Source: UBA6022 sp036382575 (GTDB lineage Bacteria; Patescibacteriota; Saccharimonadia; Saccharimonadales; Saccharimonadaceae). Taken from it: DNA of 31,991 bases. The stretch spans positions 1 through 31,991 of the forward strand of contig DASVHL010000048.1 in assembly GCA_036382575.1 (NCBI GenBank). Direction: 5' to 3'. This document shows, in pieces, positions 14,815-22,811 of this stretch (the first letter of the stretch is position 1; every line of letters begins with the position of its first letter). A program made the translations under genes and the position numbers. The notes under the pieces are model-generated. The model was given only the letters and a program-made list of their open reading frames with translations. It was not told the origin of the DNA and did not search any database.

Positions 14815-15567
14815 TTACTCTGTCGTTTCTGGCAGGTTAATGCCAGCGGCCTTAAAAGCAGGAAGGAGCAGAAGCTTCTCAAATGCATCGGCGTCACTCC
14901 AGATTGGCTGGGCACCGTCAACGTTAGACTCAACGAAGGCACCATCTTTAACGTACTGGTCGACGATCTTACCGTTCAGGTAGAATGTTGGGGTACCACT
15001 GACGTTAGCTTTTTTACCAAGTGCCATATCAAAGTTGATTTTCGCGTTGACACCTTCGCTTGCAAAATCAGTGTCGTACTTTGCGCCGTCAACACCAACC
15101 TTGGTGGCAAGTGTTTTAAAATATTCACCGCGAGTTGATGAGTTTAGTGATTTCCAGCTGTCTTGGCTTTCGTACAGTTGGTTGTGCATTTCCCAGTACT
15201 TGCCTTGCAGGCCAGCTGCTTCAGCGGCAGTTGCTGCAGCTTTAGCATTTGGGTGGATGCTGGTTAGTGGAAAGTTACGGAATACAAACGCCATCTGGTC
15301 CTTGTACTTTTCACTCAGACTTTTAGCGATAGGGTAGGCATTGCCACAGCCTGGACACTGATAATCACCGTATTCAACTAAGATAACTTTACTATCAGCC
15401 TTGCCAAAAACGTGATCTGCGATATTGCCGCTGTCAGCGCTGGCTTTTACAATCTTGTTGCTATCAACCGAGCTGACATCAACTTTTTTGGTATTCGACA
15501 TCATGACTAGGCCGCCGATAACAACGACACAGATAGCCACAAAAATGATCCATGCTTTTTTACTCAC
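14815..15567 (-). CDS. Membrane-anchored DsbA/BdbD-like thiol-disulfide oxidoreductase
   Basis: The 250-residue protein has an N-terminal anchor helix (about 5-23) and a thioredoxin-fold domain with an alpha-helical insert. The active site is C71-P-G-C74, and a cis-Pro loop SGTPTFYLNG follows later. It should oxidise or shuffle disulfides in exported proteins on the outer face of the membrane. No DsbB or VKOR partner is visible here. The start is GTG 15567, preceded by AAGGAG. It is transcribed toward the strong bidirectional terminator. The DSB-like family (PF13462, Thioredoxin_4) is a good match by pattern. Confidence 0.9.
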   Translation of the reverse strand: MSKKAWIIFVAICVVVIGGLVMMSNTKKVDVSSVDSNKIVKASADSGNIADHVFGKADSKVILVEYGDYQCPGCGNAYPIAKSLSEKYKDQMAFVFRNFPLTSIHPNAKAAATAAEAAGLQGKYWEMHNQLYESQDSWKSLNSSTRGEYFKTLATKVGVDGAKYDTDFASEGVNAKINFDMALGKKANVSGTPTFYLNGKIVDQYVKDGAFVESNVDGAQPIWSDADAFEKLLLLPAFKAAGINLPETTE

Positions 15568-15635
15568 CTATAACTCCTTATACTTACTATACTAAGTGTA
15601 GGATAAAAGCCATGTTGCGGCAAGGAAAGATGGGG

Positions 15636-15641
15636 TACAAT
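15636..15641 (+). promoter_or_regulatory. -10 box TACAAT of the CBS-domain gene
   Basis: TACAAT ends nine bases before ATG 15651. Earlier in-frame starts would lie upstream of this promoter, so ATG 15651 is chosen and the transcript is leaderless or has at most 2-3 leader bases. Confidence 0.55.
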
Positions 15642-15650
15642 AGGGGTAAT

Positions 15651-16604
15651 ATGGACATATTTCTGTTGCTGGTTATCGCGTTAGTGCTGGTTGTTCTTCT
15701 GCTTGCGGCAAGTGTCCAGCCACGCCAGCCAACCCTGAGTCATTTCGAGCTAAAGCGCCGCCGCGAGTTGGGCGAATCCGAGGCGGCACATATGGCACGC
15801 CGTGATGCGCTCTTTGTCGACGTCGTTTCGTTGCAGCGTATCATTGTTTCACTTTCGTTAGTTGGACTTGTTGCATCACTCATTGTTCGATTCGACTGGG
15901 CAATTGGTCTACCGGCAGCTGCCGTGCTGGCGCTTTGCTACGGTGCAGTCGCGCGCCTCAGTCTTTTGCACCGCGTAGCGCAGCGCATGTATGACCGACG
16001 TGAAGCTGCGATCTTTCGCTTTGTCGAAAAGTTTCACAGTACACTGCGGATACTCCGTCATCCAGCAAAGACCGCGCGCCGTGATGCTGGCCTGCACTCA
16101 CGTCAAGAACTGGAACATTTGATTACTAACGCCACCAATGTGATTAGCCCGGAAGAAAAATCACTGCTCCTCCATGGTCTTAAATTTAGCGATCGCTATG
16201 TCCACGACATCATGACACCACGGGATCATATCGACAGTATCGATGGTAAGGAAATGCTCGGTCCGCTGGTTCTAGATGATCTACATAAAACAGGGCACAG
16301 TCGTTTCCCGGTCATTAACAAAGACCTCGACCATATTATCGGGGTACTGTACGTTCAGGATCTACTGAGTCTCGATGTGAAACGCTCAATGACGGCCGAA
16401 AAAGCCATGGAGCCGCGCGTGCTCTATATCAATGAAAAGCAGTCCTTGCCTCGGGCTCTCGCCACATTTTTGCGAACTCACCACCACCTATTGATTGTGG
16501 TAAATGAGCAGCAAGAAACGGTTGGTTTACTCAGTCTCGAAGATACAATCGAAGCCTTGATTGGCCATAAAATCATTGATCAATTTGATCATCACACCAC
16601 CTAG
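15651..16604 (+). CDS. CorC/HlyC-like CBS-domain membrane protein
   Basis: The 317-residue protein has hydrophobic helices at about 3-20, 64-82 and 88-106. A linker follows with SRQELEHLITNA and ISPEEKSLL, then V-x-D-I-M-T-P-R-D-H-I. This is the signature before the CBS pair in CorC/HlyC proteins. Two CBS domains cover about 185-310 (HSRFPVINKDLDHIIGVLYV and HHHLLIVVNEQQETVGLLSL). The DUF21 transmembrane domain of full CNNM/CorC transporters seems missing or strongly reduced, as is the C-terminal CorC_HlyC domain. A role in Mg2+/Co2+ homeostasis or adenosine-nucleotide sensing is likely by family. Confidence 0.8.
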   Translation: MDIFLLLVIALVLVVLLLAASVQPRQPTLSHFELKRRRELGESEAAHMARRDALFVDVVSLQRIIVSLSLVGLVASLIVRFDWAIGLPAAAVLALCYGAVARLSLLHRVAQRMYDRREAAIFRFVEKFHSTLRILRHPAKTARRDAGLHSRQELEHLITNATNVISPEEKSLLLHGLKFSDRYVHDIMTPRDHIDSIDGKEMLGPLVLDDLHKTGHSRFPVINKDLDHIIGVLYVQDLLSLDVKRSMTAEKAMEPRVLYINEKQSLPRALATFLRTHHHLLIVVNEQQETVGLLSLEDTIEALIGHKIIDQFDHHTT

Positions 16605-16662
16605 GCCTGCCAGCGATATCGCAATAACGCCGCTGCGTCTAGTTTTATAGAGGTGAGAGTGG

Positions 16663-16668
16663 TAAAAT
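16663..16668 (+). promoter_or_regulatory. -10 box TAAAAT of aspS
   Basis: TAAAAT ends nine bases before the aspS ATG at 16678. No Shine-Dalgarno lies between them. A leaderless or near-leaderless mRNA is inferred. Confidence 0.45.
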
Positions 16669-16677
16669 AAAGAAATT

Positions 16678-18450
16678 ATGACGAGAACATTAGTACGAGA
16701 ATTGACCAGCTTGATTGGCCAAACGGCAACAATCAGTGGCTGGGTTCACACCAGGCGTGATCACGGTGGACTTATTTTTATTGATTTGCGTGACCACACT
16801 GGTATTGTGCAGCTGGTGATTCAACCGGAGCATGGCGAAGCGTTCGGCTTGGCTGAACAGCTGCGTGATGAGTTTGTTATCTCGATTACAGGTAGCGTCA
16901 AAGAGCGCGATGAGGCATTGAAGAATCCTAACATTGAAACAGGTAGTATCGAAGTTGTCGTCGACAGTTTGCGACTTTTGAACAAATCTGAACCACTGCC
17001 AATTCCTATTCATAGCGATACCACCCAGGCCAGCGAAGAACTTCGTCTTAAATATCGCTACCTTGATCTTCGCCGATCAAAAATGCAGGAAACGCTGAAA
17101 AAGCGCGCTGCCTACTACAAAGTACTGCGCGACTACATGGAAGCTGGTGAGTTTGTCGAAGTAACGACACCAATCCTCGCCAACTCTAGTCCCGAGGGTG
17201 CCCGAGATTTCTTGGTACCATCACGGGTCCATCCCGGCAGTTTTTATGCGTTGCCACAAGCCCCACAGCAGTTCAAGCAACTACTGATGGTTGGTGGTAT
17301 TTCACGTTACTACCAAATCGCAACCTGTTTTCGCGATGAAGACCCACGTGCTGATCGTTTGTATGGTGACTTTTATCAGCTTGACCTCGAGATGTCATTT
17401 GTCGAAGACGGTGAAGTGGTCCGTCAGACAATGGAGCCACTCGTGAAGCAGTTAGTGACCGATTTTGGCGGCAAGACTCTCGTGGTCGACGATGTGCCAC
17501 GTATCCCATACAACGAAGCCATGGACCGTTTTGGTTCAGACAAACCAGATCTCCGTTTTGACATGGAATTGGTTGATCTATCTGACACACTGGCCGGCAC
17601 AGGCTTTGGTGTCTTTGCCAATACGATTTCTGCTGGTGGTGTCGTCAAGGCAATCTGTGTAAAGGGTGGTAGTAGTCTTAGTCGTTCGCAAATCGATCAG
17701 TTTACCGCTATTGCAAAAAGTGAAGGTGCTGGTGGATTGGCGTATATTGGCTACGAAAACGACGAAGTTAAATCGCCAATCGCCAAATTCTTATCTGACG
17801 AGGAACTGTCAGCCATTAAGCAAAAAATGGGTGCAGAAAATGGCGACACGATCTTCTTTGGCGCCGACAAACGTGAGATTGTTAATAAAGTGCTTGGACG
17901 CTTGCGTTCAGAGTTTGCTGATCATTTCGCCCTTAAGGATCCTAATAAAGTTGCTCTGGCGTGGATCGTTGATTTTCCGTTTTACGAATGGGACGACGCG
18001 GCTAAGAAAGTTGATTTCGGACATAACCCATTCAGCATGCCACGCGGTGGTGCTGAGGCTCTCGCTGTAGCCGATACTGACGAGAAAAAACTAGCCATCG
18101 TTGCCGACCAATACGATATGGTCATGAATGGCTACGAAATTGCCTCGGGTGCCGTGCGTAACCACAACCCCGAAGTCATGTACAGTGCCTTTGGTGTGCT
18201 GGGCTATAGCCGTGACTACGTCGAGCAAAAATTCGGTGCGATGCTCAGTGCCTTTAAATATGGTGCGCCGCCACACGCCGGTATGGCGTTTGGTGTGGAC
18301 CGTATCTTTATGGTGTTAACAAACGAAACGAATATTCGTGAAGTCGTGGCCTTTCCAAAGAATGGTTCTGGTATCGATGTTATGATGAGCTCGCCAAGCA
18401 GTGTTGACGATGCCCAGCTCAAAGAACTGTCTCTTAAAATTGATATCTAA
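16678..18450 (+). CDS. aspS: Aspartyl-tRNA synthetase, bacterial type
   Basis: The 590-residue length and order fit bacterial AspRS: OB-fold anticodon domain (1-110), class II catalytic core with motif 1 near FVEVTTPIL, LPQAPQQFKQLLM, motif 2 CFRDEDPRADR, a GAD insertion domain (about 285-410), and motif 3 GAPPHAGMAFGVDRI. It charges tRNA-Asp with Asp. The residue after RRD in GWVHTRRDHGG is His (H29), as in non-discriminating AspRS, which also charges tRNA-Asn for GatCAB; discriminating enzymes such as that of E. coli have Leu there. That reading is inference. The gene is 73 bp downstream of the CBS-domain gene and has its own -10 box. Confidence 0.97.
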   Translation: MTRTLVRELTSLIGQTATISGWVHTRRDHGGLIFIDLRDHTGIVQLVIQPEHGEAFGLAEQLRDEFVISITGSVKERDEALKNPNIETGSIEVVVDSLRLLNKSEPLPIPIHSDTTQASEELRLKYRYLDLRRSKMQETLKKRAAYYKVLRDYMEAGEFVEVTTPILANSSPEGARDFLVPSRVHPGSFYALPQAPQQFKQLLMVGGISRYYQIATCFRDEDPRADRLYGDFYQLDLEMSFVEDGEVVRQTMEPLVKQLVTDFGGKTLVVDDVPRIPYNEAMDRFGSDKPDLRFDMELVDLSDTLAGTGFGVFANTISAGGVVKAICVKGGSSLSRSQIDQFTAIAKSEGAGGLAYIGYENDEVKSPIAKFLSDEELSAIKQKMGAENGDTIFFGADKREIVNKVLGRLRSEFADHFALKDPNKVALAWIVDFPFYEWDDAAKKVDFGHNPFSMPRGGAEALAVADTDEKKLAIVADQYDMVMNGYEIASGAVRNHNPEVMYSAFGVLGYSRDYVEQKFGAMLSAFKYGAPPHAGMAFGVDRIFMVLTNETNIREVVAFPKNGSGIDVMMSSPSSVDDAQLKELSLKIDI

Positions 18451-18471
18451 ATAACCGGTAGTAGCGTATAC

Positions 18472-18500
18472 TTGCATTTTTAACAAACTTATGCTAATAT
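18472..18500 (+). promoter_or_regulatory. Sigma-70-type promoter of the DUF948-like/YtxH operon
   Basis: TTGCAT (18472-18477) and TAATAT (18495-18500) are separated by 17 bp. The leader is about 43 nt with AAGGAT before the start at 18550. Confidence 0.55.
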
Positions 18501-18549
18501 AAGTTAGTAATCAACTAAAACAAAAAATAATTCATAAAAAGGATACTAC

Positions 18550-18765
18550 ATGGAAATACAGACGGCTATCACGCTACTGACAATCGCTGTCGTGCTGCTC
18601 TCGACTGTTATGGTTGTGCTACTTGCTATTGTGATTGCACTACTTGTCAAGATTCGCCGTATCGCGCAGAATGTAGATAACGTGATCAAAAACGTCGCTG
18701 AAATTAGCGATTGGTTCACGCCCACCAAAGTCATTAGCCAAGTCATTAACTTATTTCGGAAATAA
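18550..18765 (+). CDS. Small membrane protein, DUF948-like
   Basis: The 71-residue protein is one long hydrophobic helix (about 5-35) followed by an amphipathic segment (KIRRIAQNVDNVIKNVAEIS) and a short C-terminus with VISQVINLF. The layout matches short DUF948 (YtxG-like) proteins. In Bacillus, YtxG and YtxH are encoded side by side in a general stress operon; here too a YtxH-like gene follows after 16 bp. AAGGAT stands before the ATG. Confidence 0.6.
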   Translation: MEIQTAITLLTIAVVLLSTVMVVLLAIVIALLVKIRRIAQNVDNVIKNVAEISDWFTPTKVISQVINLFRK

Positions 18766-18781
18766 CCCAAGGAGAATCACT

Positions 18782-19150
18782 ATGAAGAAATTACTAAAAA
18801 TTGTTGCCGTTACTGCCGCTGGTTTTGCAGCCGGTATCCTACTCGCCCCTAAAAGTGGCAAAGAAACTCGTGCTGATATCAAGCACAAAGCCGAAGATGT
18901 AAAATCGAAGGCTCAAGCTGAATTGAAATCTGCTAAACGTGTAGCCAAGAAAAGCGCTGCAACTATCAAAGCTGGTGCCAAAGAGGCGTTAGATGAAGTT
19001 GAAGAGCTAGGCGATGACGTGAAGAAGTCTGCCAAGTCTGTGGCTGCTAAAGCTAAGTCGACCGGTAAGAGTGTTGCAAAAACTGCGACCAAAACTGCCA
19101 AGGCTGTCAAAGCTGATGCTTCAGCAAAGAAAAAGACAACCAAGAAATAA
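18782..19150 (+). CDS. YtxH-like protein with a histone H1-like tail
   Basis: The 122-residue protein starts with a short hydrophobic helix (5-25) followed by LLAPKSGKETRADIKHKAED, the YtxH-domain signature (PF12732). The rest is a Lys/Ala/Ser-rich amphipathic helix, ending in repeated TKTAKAVKA and KKKTTKK, much like eukaryotic histone H1 tails. It is probably a membrane-attached stress protein whose tail could touch the nucleoid or cell wall; that is inference. AAGGAGAA precedes the ATG. It forms an operon with the DUF948-like gene and ends at a bidirectional terminator. Confidence 0.82.
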   Translation: MKKLLKIVAVTAAGFAAGILLAPKSGKETRADIKHKAEDVKSKAQAELKSAKRVAKKSAATIKAGAKEALDEVEELGDDVKKSAKSVAAKAKSTGKSVAKTATKTAKAVKADASAKKKTTKK

Positions 19151-19170
19151 ACGTATTTCGTTACGCACAT

Positions 19171-19200
19171 AGAAGACCGAGCAATCGGTCTTCTATTATT
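19171..19200. terminator. Bidirectional terminator
   Basis: A perfect 10-bp stem AGAAGACCGA/TCGGTCTTCT (19171-19180 with 19185-19194) has a GCAA tetraloop and is followed by ATTATT. It lies between the convergent YtxH-like and alkA-like genes. Confidence 0.88.
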
Positions 19201-19816
19201 AGTTGGGTGTGTTATCGAGTGATAACCACAAATAACGGCAGGCCACCGATTCGTAGGGGTGCCAGTTGCGCTGAGTGGCAATGGCAGTGATCTGTTCAGG
19301 GGTAGGGAGCAATGGTAAATCGTAGGCTCGTTCGATTGCTCGCTTGATACCCAGGTCTCCGGTTGGCAAAACATCGAGTCGTGCCATGCAGAACATCAAG
19401 AACATATGTACGGTCCAGACGCCGACACCTTTAATGGCAGTAAGCTCGCGGATGATACTGTCATTATCCAGGTCATCGAGTTTGGAAAAAGCATCAGGAA
19501 AATCACGCGCGTGCTCGGCGATGGCATGCAGATAGCTGGCTTTTTGGCGCGATAGTCCAACGGCGCGCAGGTCATCAATTGATGTGGCGAGTACTTCTTT
19601 TGGTACAGGAAAATGACCATACAGATCAACAAATCGGGATTGGATTGTCGCGGCGGCTTTTACGCTCAGTTGCTGACTGATAATACTGCTCATGAGCTCG
19701 CGGTAATAGTGCGGATGCTTGGTAAAACTAGGTTGCGGATGAGTCGCAATTAATGATGCCATCACTGGATCGTGGGCGGCAAGATGGGCACTGGCGACGC
19801 CGATATCGTGACTCAT
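19199..19816 (-). CDS. DNA-3-methyladenine glycosylase II (AlkA-like, HhH-GPD)
   Basis: The 205-residue protein is an HhH-GPD glycosylase: SSIISQQLSVKAA near the N-terminus, the helix-hairpin-helix LTAIKGVGVWTVHMFLM, and the catalytic Asp in LPTGDLGIKRA, then WHPYESVACRYLW. It removes alkylated bases such as 3-methyladenine from DNA. No Fe-S cysteines are present, as expected for AlkA. The ATG overlaps the stop of the metallo-hydrolase gene by 4 bp (ATGA), so it is the last gene of the msrA operon. Confidence 0.92.
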   Translation of the reverse strand: MSHDIGVASAHLAAHDPVMASLIATHPQPSFTKHPHYYRELMSSIISQQLSVKAAATIQSRFVDLYGHFPVPKEVLATSIDDLRAVGLSRQKASYLHAIAEHARDFPDAFSKLDDLDNDSIIRELTAIKGVGVWTVHMFLMFCMARLDVLPTGDLGIKRAIERAYDLPLLPTPEQITAIATQRNWHPYESVACRYLWLSLDNTPN

Positions 19817-20442
19817 ACGGTGATGCTCGCCTCACGCGTATAGACAATGTCATTTTTGGCAGCCGCGCCACCAATCATCCGATCAACCAAATCCTGGCCA
19901 ATGCTCGACAGGATGGCATCATGGGTTGGAAAGGCAATGCGTGGATGGACAGTGGTTAGAAAGTCCATTGCTTCACTGATTTTGAGCCACGGCGCAGCCA
20001 CGGGCAGGGCTAGCGTATCGATACTGTGATCTTCAGGAATATAGAACGAATCACCGGGATAATACAGTAATTCGTCGATCATCACACCGAGGTTTGGCGG
20101 GGTTGGCATGCTATCATGAATTGTCGCATGCTGACCACCAAAGAATTCAAGGTGAAATGGTCCGACTTCCAGTGTGTCACCGGCACTAACTGGCCTAGTT
20201 TCAAATGCATCAATTTGGTTGGTGATCGAGGCATCACCAATAATGACCGCCTCGGGGCTTTTATCGATAATGGCGCTGATGAGTTCTGGGTCAAAATGAT
20301 CGCCGTGTTCATGGGTGATGACAATCGCTACGACGTCACTAGGCGCGATAAAATCGGTCGTGAATAGACCAGGATCAACCACGATCACCCGATCATCTTT
20401 TTCAACACTAAAACAAGCGTGTTCGTATTTCGTTACATTCAT
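19813..20442 (-). CDS. MBL-fold metal-dependent hydrolase (UlaG-like)
   Basis: The 209-residue protein has the metallo-beta-lactamase signature T-H-E-H-G-D-H-F, an upstream VDPGLF strand, and later acidic/His ligands (PGDSFY, PTHD). It is of the short single-domain UlaG/L-ascorbate-6-phosphate lactonase-like type, but the substrate cannot be read. GGAGG lies before ATG 20442. Its ATG overlaps the msrA stop by 4 bp, and its own stop overlaps alkA by 4 bp, so translation is coupled in all three genes. Confidence 0.85.
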   Translation of the reverse strand: MNVTKYEHACFSVEKDDRVIVVDPGLFTTDFIAPSDVVAIVITHEHGDHFDPELISAIIDKSPEAVIIGDASITNQIDAFETRPVSAGDTLEVGPFHLEFFGGQHATIHDSMPTPPNLGVMIDELLYYPGDSFYIPEDHSIDTLALPVAAPWLKISEAMDFLTTVHPRIAFPTHDAILSSIGQDLVDRMIGGAAAKNDIVYTREASITV

Positions 20443-20972
20443 GAGTGTACCTCCTCCTTGAACCACGACGCGTACTGGGCGCGGGCATTGGCTATTTTTG
20501 GATCAATTACAATCTGGCAGTAGCCAGTCAATGCATTATTTGCATAATAATCTTGATGTTCTGATTCGGCCGGATAAAATGTCTTGAGCGGAACGACCTC
20601 AGTCACGATCGGCTTACTCCATAACTGTTGTGCTCGCTCAAGGCTAGCCAAGAAATCCTGGCACTGTGATTCGTCGGCATACATCATTGTCGAGCGGTAC
20701 TGGGTGCCTTCATCAGCACCTTGCTTGTTGAGGCTGGTGGGATCGTGAATCAAGAAAAAGATATCCAGGATCACATCAGACGAAATAATTGTTTCATCGA
20801 ATGTCAGCCGAACCACTTCGGCATGGCCCGTCCTACCACTAACGACTCGCCAATAATCAGCTGGTTGATCACCGCCAGCGTAGCCACTTTCCACGCTGGT
20901 GACCCCACGAAGCTGGGCGTATACACCGTCCAAGCACCAGAAACATCCGCCACCGAGTACATAGGTTGTCAT
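20439..20972 (-). CDS. msrA: Peptide methionine sulfoxide reductase MsrA
   Basis: The 177-residue protein has the MsrA active site GGGCFWC near the N-terminus, SGYAGG, and the family blocks GRTGHAEVV, DPTSLNKQGAD and GTQYRS, plus the C-terminal HQDYY. It reduces methionine-S-sulfoxide in proteins. The catalytic Cys is C10, and C13 is also present. Initiation is leaderless: TATAAT lies exactly six bases before the ATG. First gene of a three-gene repair operon, divergent from the MutY-like gene. Confidence 0.97.
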   Translation of the reverse strand: MTTYVLGGGCFWCLDGVYAQLRGVTSVESGYAGGDQPADYWRVVSGRTGHAEVVRLTFDETIISSDVILDIFFLIHDPTSLNKQGADEGTQYRSTMMYADESQCQDFLASLERAQQLWSKPIVTEVVPLKTFYPAESEHQDYYANNALTGYCQIVIDPKIANARAQYASWFKEEVHS

Positions 20973-20978
20973 ACTTTT

Positions 20979-20984
20979 ATTATA
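20979..20984 (-). promoter_or_regulatory. -10 box TATAAT of msrA (leaderless)
   Basis: TATAAT reads from 20984 to 20979 on the minus strand, with six bases before ATG 20972. Transcription should start on the first base of the start codon. Confidence 0.75.
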
Positions 20985-20991
20985 CGCCGGT

Positions 20992-20997
20992 TATACT
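20992..20997 (+). promoter_or_regulatory. -10 box TATACT of the MutY-like gene (leaderless)
   Basis: TATACT is followed by six bases and then GTG 21004. It lies only seven bases from the opposed msrA -10 box, so polymerases would compete for the same site. Confidence 0.7.
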
Positions 20998-21003
20998 AGA
21001 GAG

Positions 21004-21804
21004 GTGAGTAATGATGAATTTCAGGAACTATTAGCCGATCAGGGCCGACAGCTATACCGGACCATGCCATGGCGCGAAGATACGCGGCCATATTATGTAT
21101 TGGTGAGTGAATTGATGTTGCAGCAAACCCAGGTTGATCGGGTGATTCCGAAATTCAACGCTTTTATCGAGCGTTTTCCGGATGAGGTTAGTCTAGCGCA
21201 GGCTTCGCTGGCCGACGTATTGGGATTATGGCAAGGCCTCGGCTACAATCGTCGTGCTAAGTTTTTGCACGAAAGTGCCAAGAAGATTATGCATGATTTT
21301 GGTAGCGTTTTTCCTGATTCATATGATGCTATTCTTAGTTTGCCCGGGGTTGGTCCAGGCACAGCTGGGGCAATTATGACCTATGCTTTTAATGTGCCAC
21401 AAGTATTTATTGAAACGAATGTTCGTACGGTGTATTTTCATCACTTTTTTGATGACGGCGATAAAGTCAGTGACGCGGAGTTGCGGCCGGTGGTCGAGGC
21501 CACACTCGACCGCGAACATCCACGAGAATTTTATTGGGCACTGATGGATTATGGTACTTGGCTAAAAAAACAGGGCGTGGGTCGGATTACCCAAAGTAGC
21601 CATTACAAAAAACAATCACCGCTCAAGGGGAGTGTGCGAGAGGTACGTGGACAAATTGTTCGTCAGCTGTCGCTCGGTGACATGTCTTATGGCACCTTGC
21701 AGACGCACTACCAAGATGATCCACGGTTCGAACTAGCACTCAATGGACTAGTGGCAGATGGCCTGGTTATGCAGACCGACCAAGTCTTACATTTGACCAA
21801 ATAG
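21004..21804 (+). CDS. MutY-like HhH-GPD DNA glycosylase without Fe-S cluster
   Basis: The 266-residue protein begins like MutY: MPWREDTRPYYVLVSELMLQ with QTQVDRV, then the helix-hairpin-helix LPGVGPGTAG. The catalytic Glu of MutY is kept in SELMLQQTQ. The second catalytic residue, Asp in DGN-V-R of MutY, is replaced: here it is ETNVRTV. The C-terminal Fe-S cysteine motif is gone; the protein contains no Cys at all. The last 60 residues form a separate winged-helix-like tail instead of the MutY MutT-like domain. The start is a GTG with TATACT six bases upstream. It probably excises A opposite 8-oxoG, but the replaced residue leaves the activity uncertain. Confidence 0.88.
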   Translation: MSNDEFQELLADQGRQLYRTMPWREDTRPYYVLVSELMLQQTQVDRVIPKFNAFIERFPDEVSLAQASLADVLGLWQGLGYNRRAKFLHESAKKIMHDFGSVFPDSYDAILSLPGVGPGTAGAIMTYAFNVPQVFIETNVRTVYFHHFFDDGDKVSDAELRPVVEATLDREHPREFYWALMDYGTWLKKQGVGRITQSSHYKKQSPLKGSVREVRGQIVRQLSLGDMSYGTLQTHYQDDPRFELALNGLVADGLVMQTDQVLHLTK

Positions 21805-21830
21805 GTCATTTCGGGCGATAATAAGATGAG

Positions 21831-22367
21831 ATGAATCGATTTCTTATTCTGACATGCCTCGCGATCACACTTGTAGGAAGTGTTGCTCTGAGTGGTGTCG
21901 TGCGTGCCGAGGATCAAGCACCAATGACCGAAGCACACATTGCGCGCATTCGTGCTAACTGTGTCGATACCAAAGGTTCCTTGCAGCAGCTGCAGGCAAC
22001 CGACGCTGGCCTGCGCGTTAACCGTGGTCAAATCTATGAATCAATCGCGACAAAACTCATGGCGCCACTTAACAGCCGCTTGGTGTTGAACCGGATTGAT
22101 AGCGAGACGTTTTTGAATATCGCAGACGAATATGAACAACAGCTACATACGTTTAGACAGCTCTATCAGCAGTACGACGAGGCAATGTCGGCAACACTTC
22201 GTATTAACTGTATTAATCAGCCAGTTGCGTTTTACGATAGCGTCGCTGATACTCGTGCCAAGCGTCAGCAAACACACGAGGCGACTGTGCAGCTACACAA
22301 AATCATTGAAAAATACGGTATCGAAGTCGACAACTTTGCCCGTAACTTTGCGGCGGACAAATCATGA
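21831..22367 (+). CDS. Secreted coiled-coil protein of unknown function
   Basis: The 178-residue protein has a signal peptide (1-26, cleavage near VRA-ED) and a mostly helical mature part with long Gln/Leu-rich coiled coils. Two cysteines (NCVDT and NCINQ) could form a disulfide. TTGACC-18-GATAAT ends eight bases before the ATG, inside the end of the MutY-like gene, so the mRNA has almost no leader. The stop overlaps the start of the next membrane protein by 4 bp (ATGA). No family is recognised. Confidence 0.7.
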   Translation: MNRFLILTCLAITLVGSVALSGVVRAEDQAPMTEAHIARIRANCVDTKGSLQQLQATDAGLRVNRGQIYESIATKLMAPLNSRLVLNRIDSETFLNIADEYEQQLHTFRQLYQQYDEAMSATLRINCINQPVAFYDSVADTRAKRQQTHEATVQLHKIIEKYGIEVDNFARNFAADKS

Positions 22368-22735
22368 TCGAAGACGAACATACTACTATTGAAGGAACAA
22401 AGCTAAATGTTTGGCAGCAACATCGTTTCTTGCTATTAGTGATCGGTAGTATCATTGTTGCGCTACTGCTGACGGCTGTGTCATTAAAATTGTATGCCAG
22501 TAGTGGGGCAGCTCAACTTGACCTGAGCCGACCGGGCTATGAACAAGCTGTCGACAAGAAAGCCAAGTCGACGGTCTTTGAGGGCTATCCATCATCAGGG
22601 CCAATTACCGAGCAGACGCTCAAACAATTCCAGGATTTATATAACAAGCGTGCTGACCAGGCAACCAAAGTTGATAGCTTTGGTGGTGAGGTTATGAGTG
22701 ACGCAGCGCTATCAATTGACGCGCCAACAGAATAG
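22364..22735 (+). CDS. Single-pass membrane protein of unknown function, 123 aa
   Basis: The protein has an N-terminal cytoplasmic part (MIEDEHTTIEGTKLNVWQQH), one transmembrane helix (about 22-45) and an external part with PSSGPITEQTLKQF. It starts inside the stop of the secreted coiled-coil gene (4-bp overlap), so both are co-translated and may act together at the envelope. No family is recognised. Confidence 0.65.
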   Translation: MIEDEHTTIEGTKLNVWQQHRFLLLVIGSIIVALLLTAVSLKLYASSGAAQLDLSRPGYEQAVDKKAKSTVFEGYPSSGPITEQTLKQFQDLYNKRADQATKVDSFGGEVMSDAALSIDAPTE

Positions 22736-22811
22736 TATATAGGCTTCGGCTTTAGTTTGGCGGGTCCTGCCTCGTTCGGTGTCACCCGCAGTCAGACTTA
22801 TTGACAAGTAA

